Shown here: piece after piece, positions 27,840 to 36,812 of the stretch | Numbering within the stretch: the first letter of the stretch is position 1 | Layout of the letters: each line of letters opens with the position of its first letter | Source: Candidatus Pelagibacter communis | GTDB lineage: Bacteria; Pseudomonadota; Alphaproteobacteria; Pelagibacterales; Pelagibacteraceae | DNA: 64,000 nt | Assembly: GCF_001180165.1 (NCBI RefSeq) | Contig: NZ_CVSQ01000017.1 | Span: 1-64,000 of the forward strand | Direction: 5' to 3' | Position numbers and translations under genes: made by a program | Notes under the pieces: model-generated | What the model was told of the DNA's origin: nothing | Databases searched by the model: none | What the model saw: only the letters and a program-made list of their open reading frames with translations

Positions 27840-30709
27840 TGTTACATAATTCTCAAAAAGATTTTTTAAAAAGGCACATTGGACCTTCAGATGAAGATCA
27901 AAATAAAATGCTTAAGGAACTTAATTACAAATCACTTGATGATTTAATCAAAAGTACAGTTCCAGAAAAAATCCAATTGAAAGATGAATTAAATATTGGT
28001 GAGTCTAATTCAGAATATGAAGCATTAAGAAAATTAAAAGCAATTTCAAAAAAAAATCAAATTTACTCTAACTTTATAGGAATGGGTTATTATGGAACTT
28101 ACACACCATACGTAATTCTAAGAAATATTTTAGAAAATCCAGGTTGGTATACTTCTTATACACCTTATCAACCCGAGGTAGCTCAAGGAAGATTAGAAAT
28201 GCTGCTTAATTTCCAACAAATGATAGTTGATTTTACAGGAATGGATATTGCAAATGCGTCTTTATTAGATGAAGGAACAGCAGCTGCAGAAGCAATGGGA
28301 TTAAGTCATAGATTAAATAAAAAAGATAGTAATTTAGTTTTTGTCTCAGAAAATTGTCACCCACAAACAATCGATGTAATTCAAACAAGAGCAGAACCAA
28401 TGGGATTAAAAGTATTTGTTGGTAATGAAGATGAAGTATTAGACCAATTAAAGGAAGATTTAGTTTGTGGTATATTACAATATCCGGGAACTTTAGGAGA
28501 TATAAAAGATCCTAGTGAAGCAATAAGTAAAATTCATAAAAAAAATGGTAAAGCAATATTAGCTTGTGATTTATTAGCACTTGCTAAATTAAAAACACCA
28601 AGAGAACTAGGAGCAGATATTGCTGTCGGAAGTTCTCAAAGATTTGGAATTCCAATGGGTTACGGTGGACCTCATGCAGCCTTCTTTGCAACTAAAGATG
28701 AATATAAAAGATCTATGCCTGGAAGAATTGTAGGGGTTTCTGTTGATAGACATGGAAACAAAGCTTACAGATTATCATTACAAACTAGGGAACAGCATAT
28801 AAGAAGAGATAAAGCTACAAGTAATATTTGTACTGCCCAAGCTTTGTTAGCAATTGTTTCAGCTGCATATGCCATTTACCACGGACCAGATGGAATAAAA
28901 ACTATTGCTGAGAGAGTTTCTCAATTAGCTAAAAATTTTGCAGATAAATTGAAACAATCTGGATATGAAATTTATTCAGATCATTTCTTTGATACTGTTA
29001 CAATTGTAACAAAGGATAAAACTGATCAAATTTATAAAAATGCCTTGGATCAAAAGGTAAACATTAGAAGAGTAAATTCTGAAATGTTGGCAGTTTCTTT
29101 TGATGAAAAGAAAAATGTTTATAGAGTAAATCAATTGTTGAAAATTTTTAATGCAGCTGAGTCGATTAAAAAAGAAGACCCAACAGTAAGTTTACCTAAT
29201 TTGCCAAAAAACTTATTAAGAACTTCAAAATATTTAGAACATCCTGTTTTTAATTCATACCACTCAGAAACTGAGATGCTCAGATATTTAAAAAAGTTAG
29301 AAGATAAAGATATAGCTTTAAATAGAACTATGATTGCACTTGGTTCATGTACTATGAAATTAAATGCTACTGCAGAAATGATACCTATTTCGTGGAGAGA
29401 ATTAGCTGAACCTCATCCGTTCGTGCCTATAGAGCAGATGGAAGGATATAGAGATTTATTCACTGATCTTAAAAATTGGCTGAGATCAATTACAGGATTT
29501 TCTGGTGTTTCGCTTCAACCAAATGCAGGTGCTCAAGGGGAATATGCAGGATTAATGGTTATTAGAAAATATCATTTAGATAGAGGCGAAGAAAATAGAA
29601 ACATATGTTTAATACCTAGCTCAGCACATGGAACTAATCCTGCTAGCGCACAAATGGTAGGAATGAAAGTTGTCGTTGTTGATTGTGATAAAGAAGGAAA
29701 TGTTGATTTTGAGGATTTAAAGAAAAAAGCAGAAATACATTCTGAAAATCTTGGAGCATTAATGGTCACTTATCCGTCTACTCACGGAGTATTTGAGGAA
29801 AAAATTACAGATATATGTGAGTTAATTCATAAACACGGTGGTCAAGTTTATATGGATGGTGCAAATTTAAATGCGCTTGTTGGTATAGCAAGACCTGGAA
29901 ATTTTGGTCCAGATGTTTGTCATATAAATTTACACAAAACATTCTGTATTCCACATGGTGGTGGAGGACCAGGAATGGGACCAATTGCATGTAAAAGACA
30001 TTTACAAGTTTATTTACCTAATCATCCGGTTGTTAAAGACTGTGGACCTGCTACAGGAATAGGAGCAGTTTCAGCAGCACCTTGGGGAAGCTCAAGTATT
30101 TTATCAATTTCTTGGATGTATATCAAAATGATGGGCTCTGAAGGTTTGAAATTAGCTACTCAAGTTGCAATATTAAATGCAAATTATATAGCTCATAGAC
30201 TTAAAGATCATTACCCAATTCTTTATAAAGGTTCAAACGGAAATGTAGCTCATGAATGTATAATTGATATTCGATCCATTAAAACTGAAACAGGGATCAC
30301 AGAAGAAGATATAGCTAAAAGGTTGATTGATTATGGTTTTCATGCACCAACAATGTCATGGCCAGTAGCAGGTACAATGATGATTGAACCAACTGAAAGT
30401 GAAAGCTTGTCCGAACTAGATAGATTTTGTGATACTTTGATTAGCATTAAATCAGAAATAGATATGATAAAATCAGGAAAATTTGATAAAGTTGATAATC
30501 CAATTAAAAATGCACCTCATACGGATATTGAATTAGCTTCAGATGAATGGAGTCATAAATATTCAAGACAGCAAGCTGCATATCCAGCAAAATTCTTAAA
30601 AGCAAATAAATTTTGGCCTCCGGTTGCGAGAGTTGATAACGTATACGGAGATAAAAATATTTTTTGTACTTGTCCAAGTATGGATGAGTTTAAAGAAGAT
30701 GCAGCATAA
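27839..30709 (+). CDS. gcvP: Glycine dehydrogenase (decarboxylating), single-chain P protein
   Basis: This PLP enzyme decarboxylates glycine and loads H protein. The 956-residue form joins the two halves that many bacteria split into gcvPA and gcvPB. The N-terminal half has FIGMGYYGTYTPYVILRNILENPGWYTSYTPYQPE; the C-terminal half has LGSCTMKLNATAEM and the PLP lysine block NLHKTFCIPHGGGGPGMGP. No gcvL (dihydrolipoamide dehydrogenase) is nearby; the one from 2-oxoacid dehydrogenases would serve. Only 6 bases separate its stop from the next gene on the same strand. Confidence 0.99.
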   Translation: MLHNSQKDFLKRHIGPSDEDQNKMLKELNYKSLDDLIKSTVPEKIQLKDELNIGESNSEYEALRKLKAISKKNQIYSNFIGMGYYGTYTPYVILRNILENPGWYTSYTPYQPEVAQGRLEMLLNFQQMIVDFTGMDIANASLLDEGTAAAEAMGLSHRLNKKDSNLVFVSENCHPQTIDVIQTRAEPMGLKVFVGNEDEVLDQLKEDLVCGILQYPGTLGDIKDPSEAISKIHKKNGKAILACDLLALAKLKTPRELGADIAVGSSQRFGIPMGYGGPHAAFFATKDEYKRSMPGRIVGVSVDRHGNKAYRLSLQTREQHIRRDKATSNICTAQALLAIVSAAYAIYHGPDGIKTIAERVSQLAKNFADKLKQSGYEIYSDHFFDTVTIVTKDKTDQIYKNALDQKVNIRRVNSEMLAVSFDEKKNVYRVNQLLKIFNAAESIKKEDPTVSLPNLPKNLLRTSKYLEHPVFNSYHSETEMLRYLKKLEDKDIALNRTMIALGSCTMKLNATAEMIPISWRELAEPHPFVPIEQMEGYRDLFTDLKNWLRSITGFSGVSLQPNAGAQGEYAGLMVIRKYHLDRGEENRNICLIPSSAHGTNPASAQMVGMKVVVVDCDKEGNVDFEDLKKKAEIHSENLGALMVTYPSTHGVFEEKITDICELIHKHGGQVYMDGANLNALVGIARPGNFGPDVCHINLHKTFCIPHGGGGPGMGPIACKRHLQVYLPNHPVVKDCGPATGIGAVSAAPWGSSSILSISWMYIKMMGSEGLKLATQVAILNANYIAHRLKDHYPILYKGSNGNVAHECIIDIRSIKTETGITEEDIAKRLIDYGFHAPTMSWPVAGTMMIEPTESESLSELDRFCDTLISIKSEIDMIKSGKFDKVDNPIKNAPHTDIELASDEWSHKYSRQQAAYPAKFLKANKFWPPVARVDNVYGDKNIFCTCPSMDEFKEDAA

Positions 30710-30715
30710 TAATTA

Positions 30716-31954
30716 ATGAAAATTGCTGTTGTTGGCTCAGGTATTTCCGGATTAAGTGCCGCTTATTATTTATCTAAAAAACATCATGTAGATCTTTTCG
30801 AGCGAGAAGATCATTTTGGTGGACACTCACATACAATAGATATTTTTTTTGATGAAAAAAAAGTTTCTGTAGATATTGGTTTTATTGTTTTTAATTTTCA
30901 GACATATCCAAATTTAATTAATTTTTTTAAAGAAAATGATATTCAAATTGAAAAAAGCAATATGTCTTTTTCAGTTTCAGTAGATAATACAAACTTTGAA
31001 TATTGTGGAAAAGGGTTGAGTGGAATTTTCTCTAATAAATCAAATTTGTTTAACATAGAGTTCCTAAAAATGTTTTTTGATATAATTAAATTTTATAAAA
31101 AAAGTGATCAAGTAAATGTATCCAATGATAAAATTACTTTAGGTGAATATTTAAAAATTAATAAATTATCAAAAACATTTGTTGATTATCATATAATACC
31201 AATGGTATCTGCAATTTGGTCTATGCCTCCTTATGAAGCTAGCAAGATGCCAATTAGTTTCTTTCTTAGATTTTTTCAAAATCATGGTTTGTTTAAATTG
31301 AAAAATAGACCGCAGTGGTACACAGTAACCAACAGAAGCAGAACTTATGTAAGTAAAATACTTTCTCAAATAAGTGGTGAACACTACAAAAATTACAAAG
31401 TTACAAGAGTTAAAAGAAAATCATCAGGATTAGATTTATATTATGGTGGAGAAAGCGAATTTTTCGATTACGACAAAGTAGTTTTAGCGACACATGCTGA
31501 TGAAGCATTAAAGTTAATTGAAAATCCAACTGAGGATGAGATAAATATTCTTTCGAATTTTAGTTACAAAGAAAATATAGCTTACATACATACAGATCAG
31601 CAGGTTATGCCAAAAAATAAAAAAGCTTGGTCTTCTTGGAATTCATCAATAGATGACAAGAATTTAGAGAAAAATTCAATAACCTATTGGTTAAATTTAT
31701 TACAAAATTTAAAGTGTAATGAAAATATTTTCTTAACACTAAATCCTTACTTCAATATTGATGAGAAAAAAATATTGAGGAAAGTAAAATTTACACATCC
31801 ATATTACGATCAAAAAGCATTAGATGCTCAATCAGAGCTTATTAAAATACAAAATCAAAAAGATTTACTTTTTTGTGGCAGTTATTTTGGTTACGGATTT
31901 CATGAAGATGGAATAAAATCATCTATTGAAATGCTGAAAAACCTTAATGACTAG
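30716..31954 (+). CDS. FAD/NAD(P)-binding flavin oxidoreductase (Cfa-associated)
   Basis: This 412-residue flavoprotein has an N-terminal dinucleotide-binding motif, AVVGSGISGLSAAYYLSKKHHVDLFE, and an amine-oxidase-type fold. It ends with DLLFCGSYFGYGFHEDGIKSS, typical of the amine oxidase-like proteins that sit next to DUF1365 and Cfa genes. In related proteobacterial clusters such flavoproteins are associated with modification of membrane fatty acids, possibly desaturation of methylated acyl chains; that role is inference here. It follows gcvP by 6 bases with no terminator and overlaps the DUF1365 gene by 8 bases. Confidence 0.83.
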   Translation: MKIAVVGSGISGLSAAYYLSKKHHVDLFEREDHFGGHSHTIDIFFDEKKVSVDIGFIVFNFQTYPNLINFFKENDIQIEKSNMSFSVSVDNTNFEYCGKGLSGIFSNKSNLFNIEFLKMFFDIIKFYKKSDQVNVSNDKITLGEYLKINKLSKTFVDYHIIPMVSAIWSMPPYEASKMPISFFLRFFQNHGLFKLKNRPQWYTVTNRSRTYVSKILSQISGEHYKNYKVTRVKRKSSGLDLYYGGESEFFDYDKVVLATHADEALKLIENPTEDEINILSNFSYKENIAYIHTDQQVMPKNKKAWSSWNSSIDDKNLEKNSITYWLNLLQNLKCNENIFLTLNPYFNIDEKKILRKVKFTHPYYDQKALDAQSELIKIQNQKDLLFCGSYFGYGFHEDGIKSSIEMLKNLND

Positions 31955-32711
31955 TTCTTGTATATATAATGGAAATGTAATCCATAAGAGATTTAAACCA
32001 AAAGAACATTTTTTTAAGTATAAAGTATTTTCATTATTTATAGATCTATCAGAGCTAAATGAGCTTAATGATAAATTAAAATTTTTTTCATTAAATAAAT
32101 TTAATCTTATTAGTTTTTATGAGAAAGATCATGGTGATCGTGACGGGTCATCTCTTTTTGAATGGGTAAAAAAAAATTTAATTAATAACGAAATCAATAC
32201 AGAGAACATTAAAGTTAAACTTTTATGCTATCCAAGAATATTTGGTTATGTTTTTAATCCACTAAGTATTTTTTTTGTATATGATAGAAATGATAATTTA
32301 ATTTCTATTTTATATGAAGTTAAGAATACATTTGGTGAGCAACACACATATGTTTTTAAAGTAGAGGGACAAAATAAATTAATTCAAAATAATTGCTCAA
32401 AGAAATTTCATGTTTCACCATTTATTGAAATGAATTGTAATTATTTTTTTAGAATATTAAATCCAGAGCAGAAGTTGTCAGTTGTAATTGATCAATATGA
32501 TCAAGAAGGAAAAATTCTTTTCGCATCTCAAGATGGTGAAAGATCTGATTTGACAACTAAAAACTTAATGAATTCTTATCTTAAACACCCTTTAATGACG
32601 TTTAAAATTATCTCTGCGATACATTTTGAAGCGTTTAAATTGTGGATTAAAGGAATTAAATTTATAAAGAAAAAATTTAAAATTAAAAACAATATAACAG
32701 TAGAGAATTAA
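31947..32711 (+). CDS. DUF1365 family protein
   Basis: This 254-residue protein is a DUF1365 member, recognisable by IYNGNVIHKRFKPKEHFFKYKVFSLFIDL at the start, CYPRIFGYVFNPLSIFFVYD in the middle, and KKFHVSPFIEMNCNYFFRI. No biochemical activity is established for the family, but it nearly always occurs between a flavin amine-oxidase homologue and a cyclopropane-fatty-acid synthase, as it does here. Its start overlaps the flavoprotein and its stop overlaps the Cfa start. Confidence 0.88.
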   Translation: MTSSCIYNGNVIHKRFKPKEHFFKYKVFSLFIDLSELNELNDKLKFFSLNKFNLISFYEKDHGDRDGSSLFEWVKKNLINNEINTENIKVKLLCYPRIFGYVFNPLSIFFVYDRNDNLISILYEVKNTFGEQHTYVFKVEGQNKLIQNNCSKKFHVSPFIEMNCNYFFRILNPEQKLSVVIDQYDQEGKILFASQDGERSDLTTKNLMNSYLKHPLMTFKIISAIHFEAFKLWIKGIKFIKKKFKIKNNITVEN

Positions 32712-33889
32712 TGTTTTTAAATAACGCTGCAGATAAATTAGTTTTTAAATTTCTTAATAAAATAAGTTATGGTTATCTAGAGCTTACTACATATGATGGA
32801 AAAGTTTTAAAGTTTGGAAATCCAAATGAAAAATTGCATGCACATATTTTAATCAAAAAACGAGATTTTAATTTTAATTTAATCAGAGGCGGTAGTATTG
32901 GATTTGCTGAGAGCTACATGAGAGGTGAATTTGAAACTAATAATTTATCAAATTTAATTGAATTAACTGCAAGAAATATAGAAGTTATATATAAATTCTC
33001 AGGTCTTTTAGATTTTCCTATAATTAATTTTGTAAAAAATAAAATAATCAAAAATACAAAAAGTAGAAGCAAAGAAAATATTGCTAAACATTATGATCTA
33101 GGTAATGATTTTTTTTCTCTTTGGTTAGATGATACACTTACTTACTCTAGTGCTATTTTTGATGATAAATCGAAAAATCTTTCTGATGCTCAAAATAATA
33201 AATATCAAAAATTAATTGATCTAATAAAACCAAATAATGGTGACAAAGTTTTAGAAATAGGATGTGGTTGGGGAGGTTTTGCTGAGTACTTAGGTAAAAA
33301 ATACGATGTAAAACTAGATTGTATTACAATATCAAAAAAACAATTTGAATATGCAAAAGAAAGAATTTTTAATTGTGGTTTAAACGAAAAAGTAAATATT
33401 GAAATAAAGGATTACAGAGATCTTAAAGGCAAATATAATTCAATTGCCTCTATAGAGATGATTGAGGCAGTTGGTCAAAATTATTTAGAGGGGTATTTTA
33501 AAACTATTAAAACCAACTTATCTGATGGCGGTAAAGCAGCTATTCAAGCAATTACTATCGATGATAGGTTGTTTGATAGATATAAAAACAAACAAGATTT
33601 TATTCAAAAATATATTTTTCCAGGTGGTTTTTTGCCAAATAAAAATAGTATTAATCGATATGTTTCTGACAACGGTTTAACTGTTAATTCATATATTTCT
33701 TATGCTGACCATTATGCAAATACATTGGCTATATGGAGAAATGAGTTTTTAAAAAAATGGGATTTAATAAAAAATCAAGGTTTTGACCTAACATTTAAAA
33801 GAATGTGGGAGTTTTATCTTTCTTATTGTGAGGCTGGATTTAAGTCAAAAAATATTGATCTGATACAATTTTCAATGCAAAACAAATAA
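32711..33889 (+). CDS. cfa: Cyclopropane-fatty-acyl-phospholipid synthase family methyltransferase
   Basis: This SAM-dependent methyltransferase acts on unsaturated acyl chains of phospholipids. RSKENIAKHYDLGNDFFSLWLDDTLTYSSAIF is the family's signature region, VLEIGCGWGGFAEYLG the SAM site, and SIEMIEAVGQNYLEGYF and TITIDDRLFDRYK active-site blocks. At 392 residues it matches typical Cfa enzymes. The product could be cyclopropane or a methylated or furan fatty acid: related enzymes make different products and the sequence alone does not decide. It is fourth to last in the run of + strand genes that starts at the glycine riboswitch. Confidence 0.93.
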   Translation: MFLNNAADKLVFKFLNKISYGYLELTTYDGKVLKFGNPNEKLHAHILIKKRDFNFNLIRGGSIGFAESYMRGEFETNNLSNLIELTARNIEVIYKFSGLLDFPIINFVKNKIIKNTKSRSKENIAKHYDLGNDFFSLWLDDTLTYSSAIFDDKSKNLSDAQNNKYQKLIDLIKPNNGDKVLEIGCGWGGFAEYLGKKYDVKLDCITISKKQFEYAKERIFNCGLNEKVNIEIKDYRDLKGKYNSIASIEMIEAVGQNYLEGYFKTIKTNLSDGGKAAIQAITIDDRLFDRYKNKQDFIQKYIFPGGFLPNKNSINRYVSDNGLTVNSYISYADHYANTLAIWRNEFLKKWDLIKNQGFDLTFKRMWEFYLSYCEAGFKSKNIDLIQFSMQNK

Positions 33890-33906
33890 AAATAATGGAG
33901 ATATTT

Positions 33907-34455
33907 ATGCGACATATAAAAATAATTAAGTCAATTTCATTGATAATTTCATTATTCTTAATTACAAGTTGCTCAAATAATAGCGCCATGAAACCAGAAG
34001 ACTTTAAAAACAAAGAACCAAGATTAATTATTGAGGAATACTTATCTGGCAATGTTAAGGCTTGGGGTGTCCTACAAAATAGATCAGGAAAAGTTACAAG
34101 ACAATTTTCTGCAAATTTAAATGGAACCTGGGATGGAAAGCAATTAATTCTTAAAGAAAAGTTTAATTGGGACGATGGAGAAGTTCAAGACAGAGAATGG
34201 AAAATAAACAAAATTGACAAGCATAATTATGAAGGAACAGCAGGAGATGTTGTAGGTAAAGCAATAGGATACTCTTATGGTCCAGCGTTTAAATTTGAAT
34301 ATGTTTTGTTAGTTCCAGTTAAAGGTAAAGAATTAAAAATAACTTTCGATGATTGGATTTTTAAACAAGATGATAGAGTTGCAATTAATAGAGCAACAAT
34401 GACTAAATTTGGTTTTAAAGTAGCTGAATTAACAGTTGTATTTGTAAAAGATTAA
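33907..34455 (+). CDS. DUF3833 lipoprotein
   Basis: This 182-residue protein has a lipoprotein signal peptide ending LITSC (Cys22). I chose the ATG at 33907 because GGAG at 33897-33900 sits 6 bases before it; the in-frame ATG at 33895 overlaps that ribosome binding site. DUF3833 blocks NLNGTWDGKQLILKEKFNWDDGE and REWKINKIDKHNYEGTAGDVVGKA are clear. The family is commonly found in the flavoprotein-DUF1365-Cfa cluster, and a lipid-linked envelope role is a reasonable guess. Its stop abuts the convergent SDR gene. Confidence 0.87.
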   Translation: MRHIKIIKSISLIISLFLITSCSNNSAMKPEDFKNKEPRLIIEEYLSGNVKAWGVLQNRSGKVTRQFSANLNGTWDGKQLILKEKFNWDDGEVQDREWKINKIDKHNYEGTAGDVVGKAIGYSYGPAFKFEYVLLVPVKGKELKITFDDWIFKQDDRVAINRATMTKFGFKVAELTVVFVKD

Positions 34456-35214
34456 CTATTTTTTTTGGTATTTCGTTAGTTTTCCAACTAATCCAAAATA
34501 AATTTTACTCGGTAAAAAACTCAATAGTTTTAATGTAATTGTAAGTGATTTTGGAAAATGTATTTCAAATATATTTTTGTTAACTAAACCTTCATAAATT
34601 TGATCTGCAGCATACTCAGGAGTTTTTAAAAAAGGCATTTTAAAATCATTTTTATCTGTCATTGGTGTTTTAATAAATCCAGGAGATACTAAACAAACAC
34701 GTACATTGTACCTTTTAAAATCAAAGTACAAACTTTCAGCTAAGTTATTTAATGCAGATTTAGATGGTCCATATCCAGTTGAATTAGGTAAACCTCTATA
34801 TCCTGCAATTGACGAAACAATAGTAATTATACCGTTTTTTTTATCTCTAAAGTATTGTTCAACTGCTTTGATACTATTCACAGTTCCAAAAAAATTTACT
34901 TTAAAGACATCTTCCATTTGTTCGACATCTATATCTTTTTCTTTTTTGGGATCCCATGTTCCAGTTGAAAAAAAACAAATATCTATATTTTCATATTTGT
35001 TTTTAATTTCATTAAATACTTCTTTGCATTTTTCCTTATCTGTTACATCTAAAGGAAAACTTGAAATATTTTCATAAGAATTTGAAAGCTCATTTAGTAA
35101 TTCAGCTCTTCTTGCAGATATAGCAACATTCCATCCCTTACTTGCAAATTTAATTGCTAAAGCTTTTCCAATACCAGTACTACCGCCAGTAATCCAAATA
35201 GTTTTTTTACTCAT
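34456..35214 (-). CDS. Short-chain dehydrogenase/reductase
   Basis: This classical SDR of 252 residues has TGGSTGIGKALAIKFASKG for NAD(P) binding, VSSIAGYRG with the catalytic Ser, and YGPSKSALNNLAES with the Tyr-xxx-Lys pair. SDRs of this kind often accompany Cfa/DUF1365 clusters. It is divergent from the TspO gene with a gap of only a few bases. The substrate is unknown. Confidence 0.87.
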   Translation of the reverse strand: MSKKTIWITGGSTGIGKALAIKFASKGWNVAISARRAELLNELSNSYENISSFPLDVTDKEKCKEVFNEIKNKYENIDICFFSTGTWDPKKEKDIDVEQMEDVFKVNFFGTVNSIKAVEQYFRDKKNGIITIVSSIAGYRGLPNSTGYGPSKSALNNLAESLYFDFKRYNVRVCLVSPGFIKTPMTDKNDFKMPFLKTPEYAADQIYEGLVNKNIFEIHFPKSLTITLKLLSFLPSKIYFGLVGKLTKYQKK

Positions 35215-35222
35215 TTTTTGTT

Positions 35223-35705
35223 ATGTATATATCTAACATGTTTAAAAATAAATTTTTAACATTTATATTGTTTCTTGCTATTACATTCTCTGCTTCATTG
35301 ATTGGTGGTTTAGTTACCATTACATTTAAAGAGCCATGGTACTCATTACTAAATAAACCATCATTTAATCCACCGGATTGGATATTCGGACCTGTTTGGA
35401 CGACATTGTATACATTGATGACAGTTGCAATATGGCTTTACTGGCATACAAAAAATAGAAATATGAATACTGTTTATATTTATTTTATCCATTTAGTGTT
35501 CAATACAACTTGGAGTGTAGTTTTTTTTGTTTTTCACAATATGGTTCTAGCACTTTTGGTATTAATCATACTAATAGCATTGATAATTAATCTTATTTTA
35601 AGGTTTAAACGCGTCAAGATGTTGAGTGCCTACCTAATGATTCCATATTTACTTTGGTGCAGCTTTGCACTAATTCTGAATACAAGCTTAATTTTATTAA
35701 ACTAG
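35223..35705 (+). CDS. tspO: TspO/MBR family tryptophan-rich membrane protein
   Basis: This small five-helix membrane protein of the TspO family is associated with tetrapyrrole/porphyrin binding and oxidative or light response in alphaproteobacteria. PWYSLLNKPSFNPPDWIFGPVWTTLYTLMTVAIWLYW is the hallmark block. The first ATG (35223) lies 8 bases from the divergent SDR start; the ATG at 35238 (MFKNKFLTFIL) is an equally plausible start. It is 2 bases upstream of a flavoenzyme gene. Confidence 0.9.
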   Translation: MYISNMFKNKFLTFILFLAITFSASLIGGLVTITFKEPWYSLLNKPSFNPPDWIFGPVWTTLYTLMTVAIWLYWHTKNRNMNTVYIYFIHLVFNTTWSVVFFVFHNMVLALLVLIILIALIINLILRFKRVKMLSAYLMIPYLLWCSFALILNTSLILLN

Positions 35706-35707
35706 AT

Positions 35708-36811
35708 ATGGATGATGTTGTAGTAATTGGTGGAGGAATAATAGGGGCTGCAACTGCTTATTTTTTATCCAAAGAAGGTAGAAAAGTAAAAGTTATCGAA
35801 AGAGATCCTACTTATAAAACTGCCTCATTCCCATTATCTCTAGGTGGTTTTAGAAGACAATTTTTTCAAAAAGAAAATATTTTATTAGGAAAATTTGCAA
35901 GAGAATTTATTTTCCAAATACCAGAATTATTGAAAACAGAAAAAAATCCTAATCCAACAGCTAGTATGGTAACCAATGGATATCTATTAATGTTTGGTTC
36001 TGAACACGCTGAAGAACAATATAGAGCATTAGAAAATCATAAAGAATGTGACGCTGGAACAAAAAATATTAAAGGGTCAGAATTATCTAAGGTTTTTCCT
36101 TATGTGAATAGTGAAGGGATAGAGACAGCAACTTATACGGATAATCAAAGTGAAGGATGGATTGATCCATTTATGTTTCACAGCGCTCTTAAAAGTAAAG
36201 CAATAGAGCTTGGAGCAGAATTTATTAAGGGTGAAGTTAAAAGTATTTCTGAAATAAATGCTAAAACAATTGTTTCTGCGGCTGGTTGTTGGACTAAAGA
36301 ATTGTTAGAAGATATTCCTGTTGTTCCTCAAAAGCACACTGTGTTTAGAGTAAAATGTCCAACATATATAAAAGAGATGCCTCTGAGTGGAGACTTAACA
36401 ACTGGTGTTTATTGGAGACCAGAAGGAGGAGAATATTTAGCAGGGTCACCTATTTCTGTATTTGATGCAGATGATTTGGAACCAGCTTGGAATGATTTTG
36501 AGGAATTAGTTTGGCCAGCTCTTGCTAAGAGAATACCTGCCTTTGAAGAATTAAAGTTAACTGGTGGATGGGCAGGTTACTATGATTGTAACAGATTAGA
36601 TAATAATGCAGTTGTTGGTAAGCATCCTAAATATGATAATGTTTACATGGCTTCTGGATTTACAGGCCGGGGATTAATGCAGGCACCAGGTATCGGTAGA
36701 GCCTTAACCGAATTAATCACAACAGGATCATACCAAACAATTGATATAAGTGATTTTGCAGTTGAGAGAGTTTTGGGTAAAACCGCTAGGCCAGAGCCCT
36801 ACGTTCTATAA
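35708..36811 (+). CDS. FAD-dependent oxidoreductase (DadA/sarcosine oxidase-like)
   Basis: This 367-residue flavoenzyme belongs to the glycine/D-amino-acid oxidase superfamily. DDVVVIGGGIIGAATAYFLSKEG binds FAD at the N terminus, FPLSLGGFRRQFFQKEN resembles the flavin-attachment region of sarcosine/dimethylglycine dehydrogenase-like enzymes, and NVYMASGFTGRGLMQAPGIGRALTELI is the C-terminal FAD block. I placed the start at the ATG at 35708, since the longer frame from a TTG at 35654 runs inside tspO. A role in demethylating an N-methylated amine such as sarcosine would suit the creatinase and gcv genes, but this is inference. Confidence 0.85.
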   Translation: MDDVVVIGGGIIGAATAYFLSKEGRKVKVIERDPTYKTASFPLSLGGFRRQFFQKENILLGKFAREFIFQIPELLKTEKNPNPTASMVTNGYLLMFGSEHAEEQYRALENHKECDAGTKNIKGSELSKVFPYVNSEGIETATYTDNQSEGWIDPFMFHSALKSKAIELGAEFIKGEVKSISEINAKTIVSAAGCWTKELLEDIPVVPQKHTVFRVKCPTYIKEMPLSGDLTTGVYWRPEGGEYLAGSPISVFDADDLEPAWNDFEELVWPALAKRIPAFEELKLTGGWAGYYDCNRLDNNAVVGKHPKYDNVYMASGFTGRGLMQAPGIGRALTELITTGSYQTIDISDFAVERVLGKTARPEPYVL

Positions 36812-36812
36812 A

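Noticed and set aside
35654-35707. Upstream TTG start for the flavoenzyme
   Set aside because: The extension lies inside tspO in another frame and adds residues before the FAD-binding strand, where this family normally starts.
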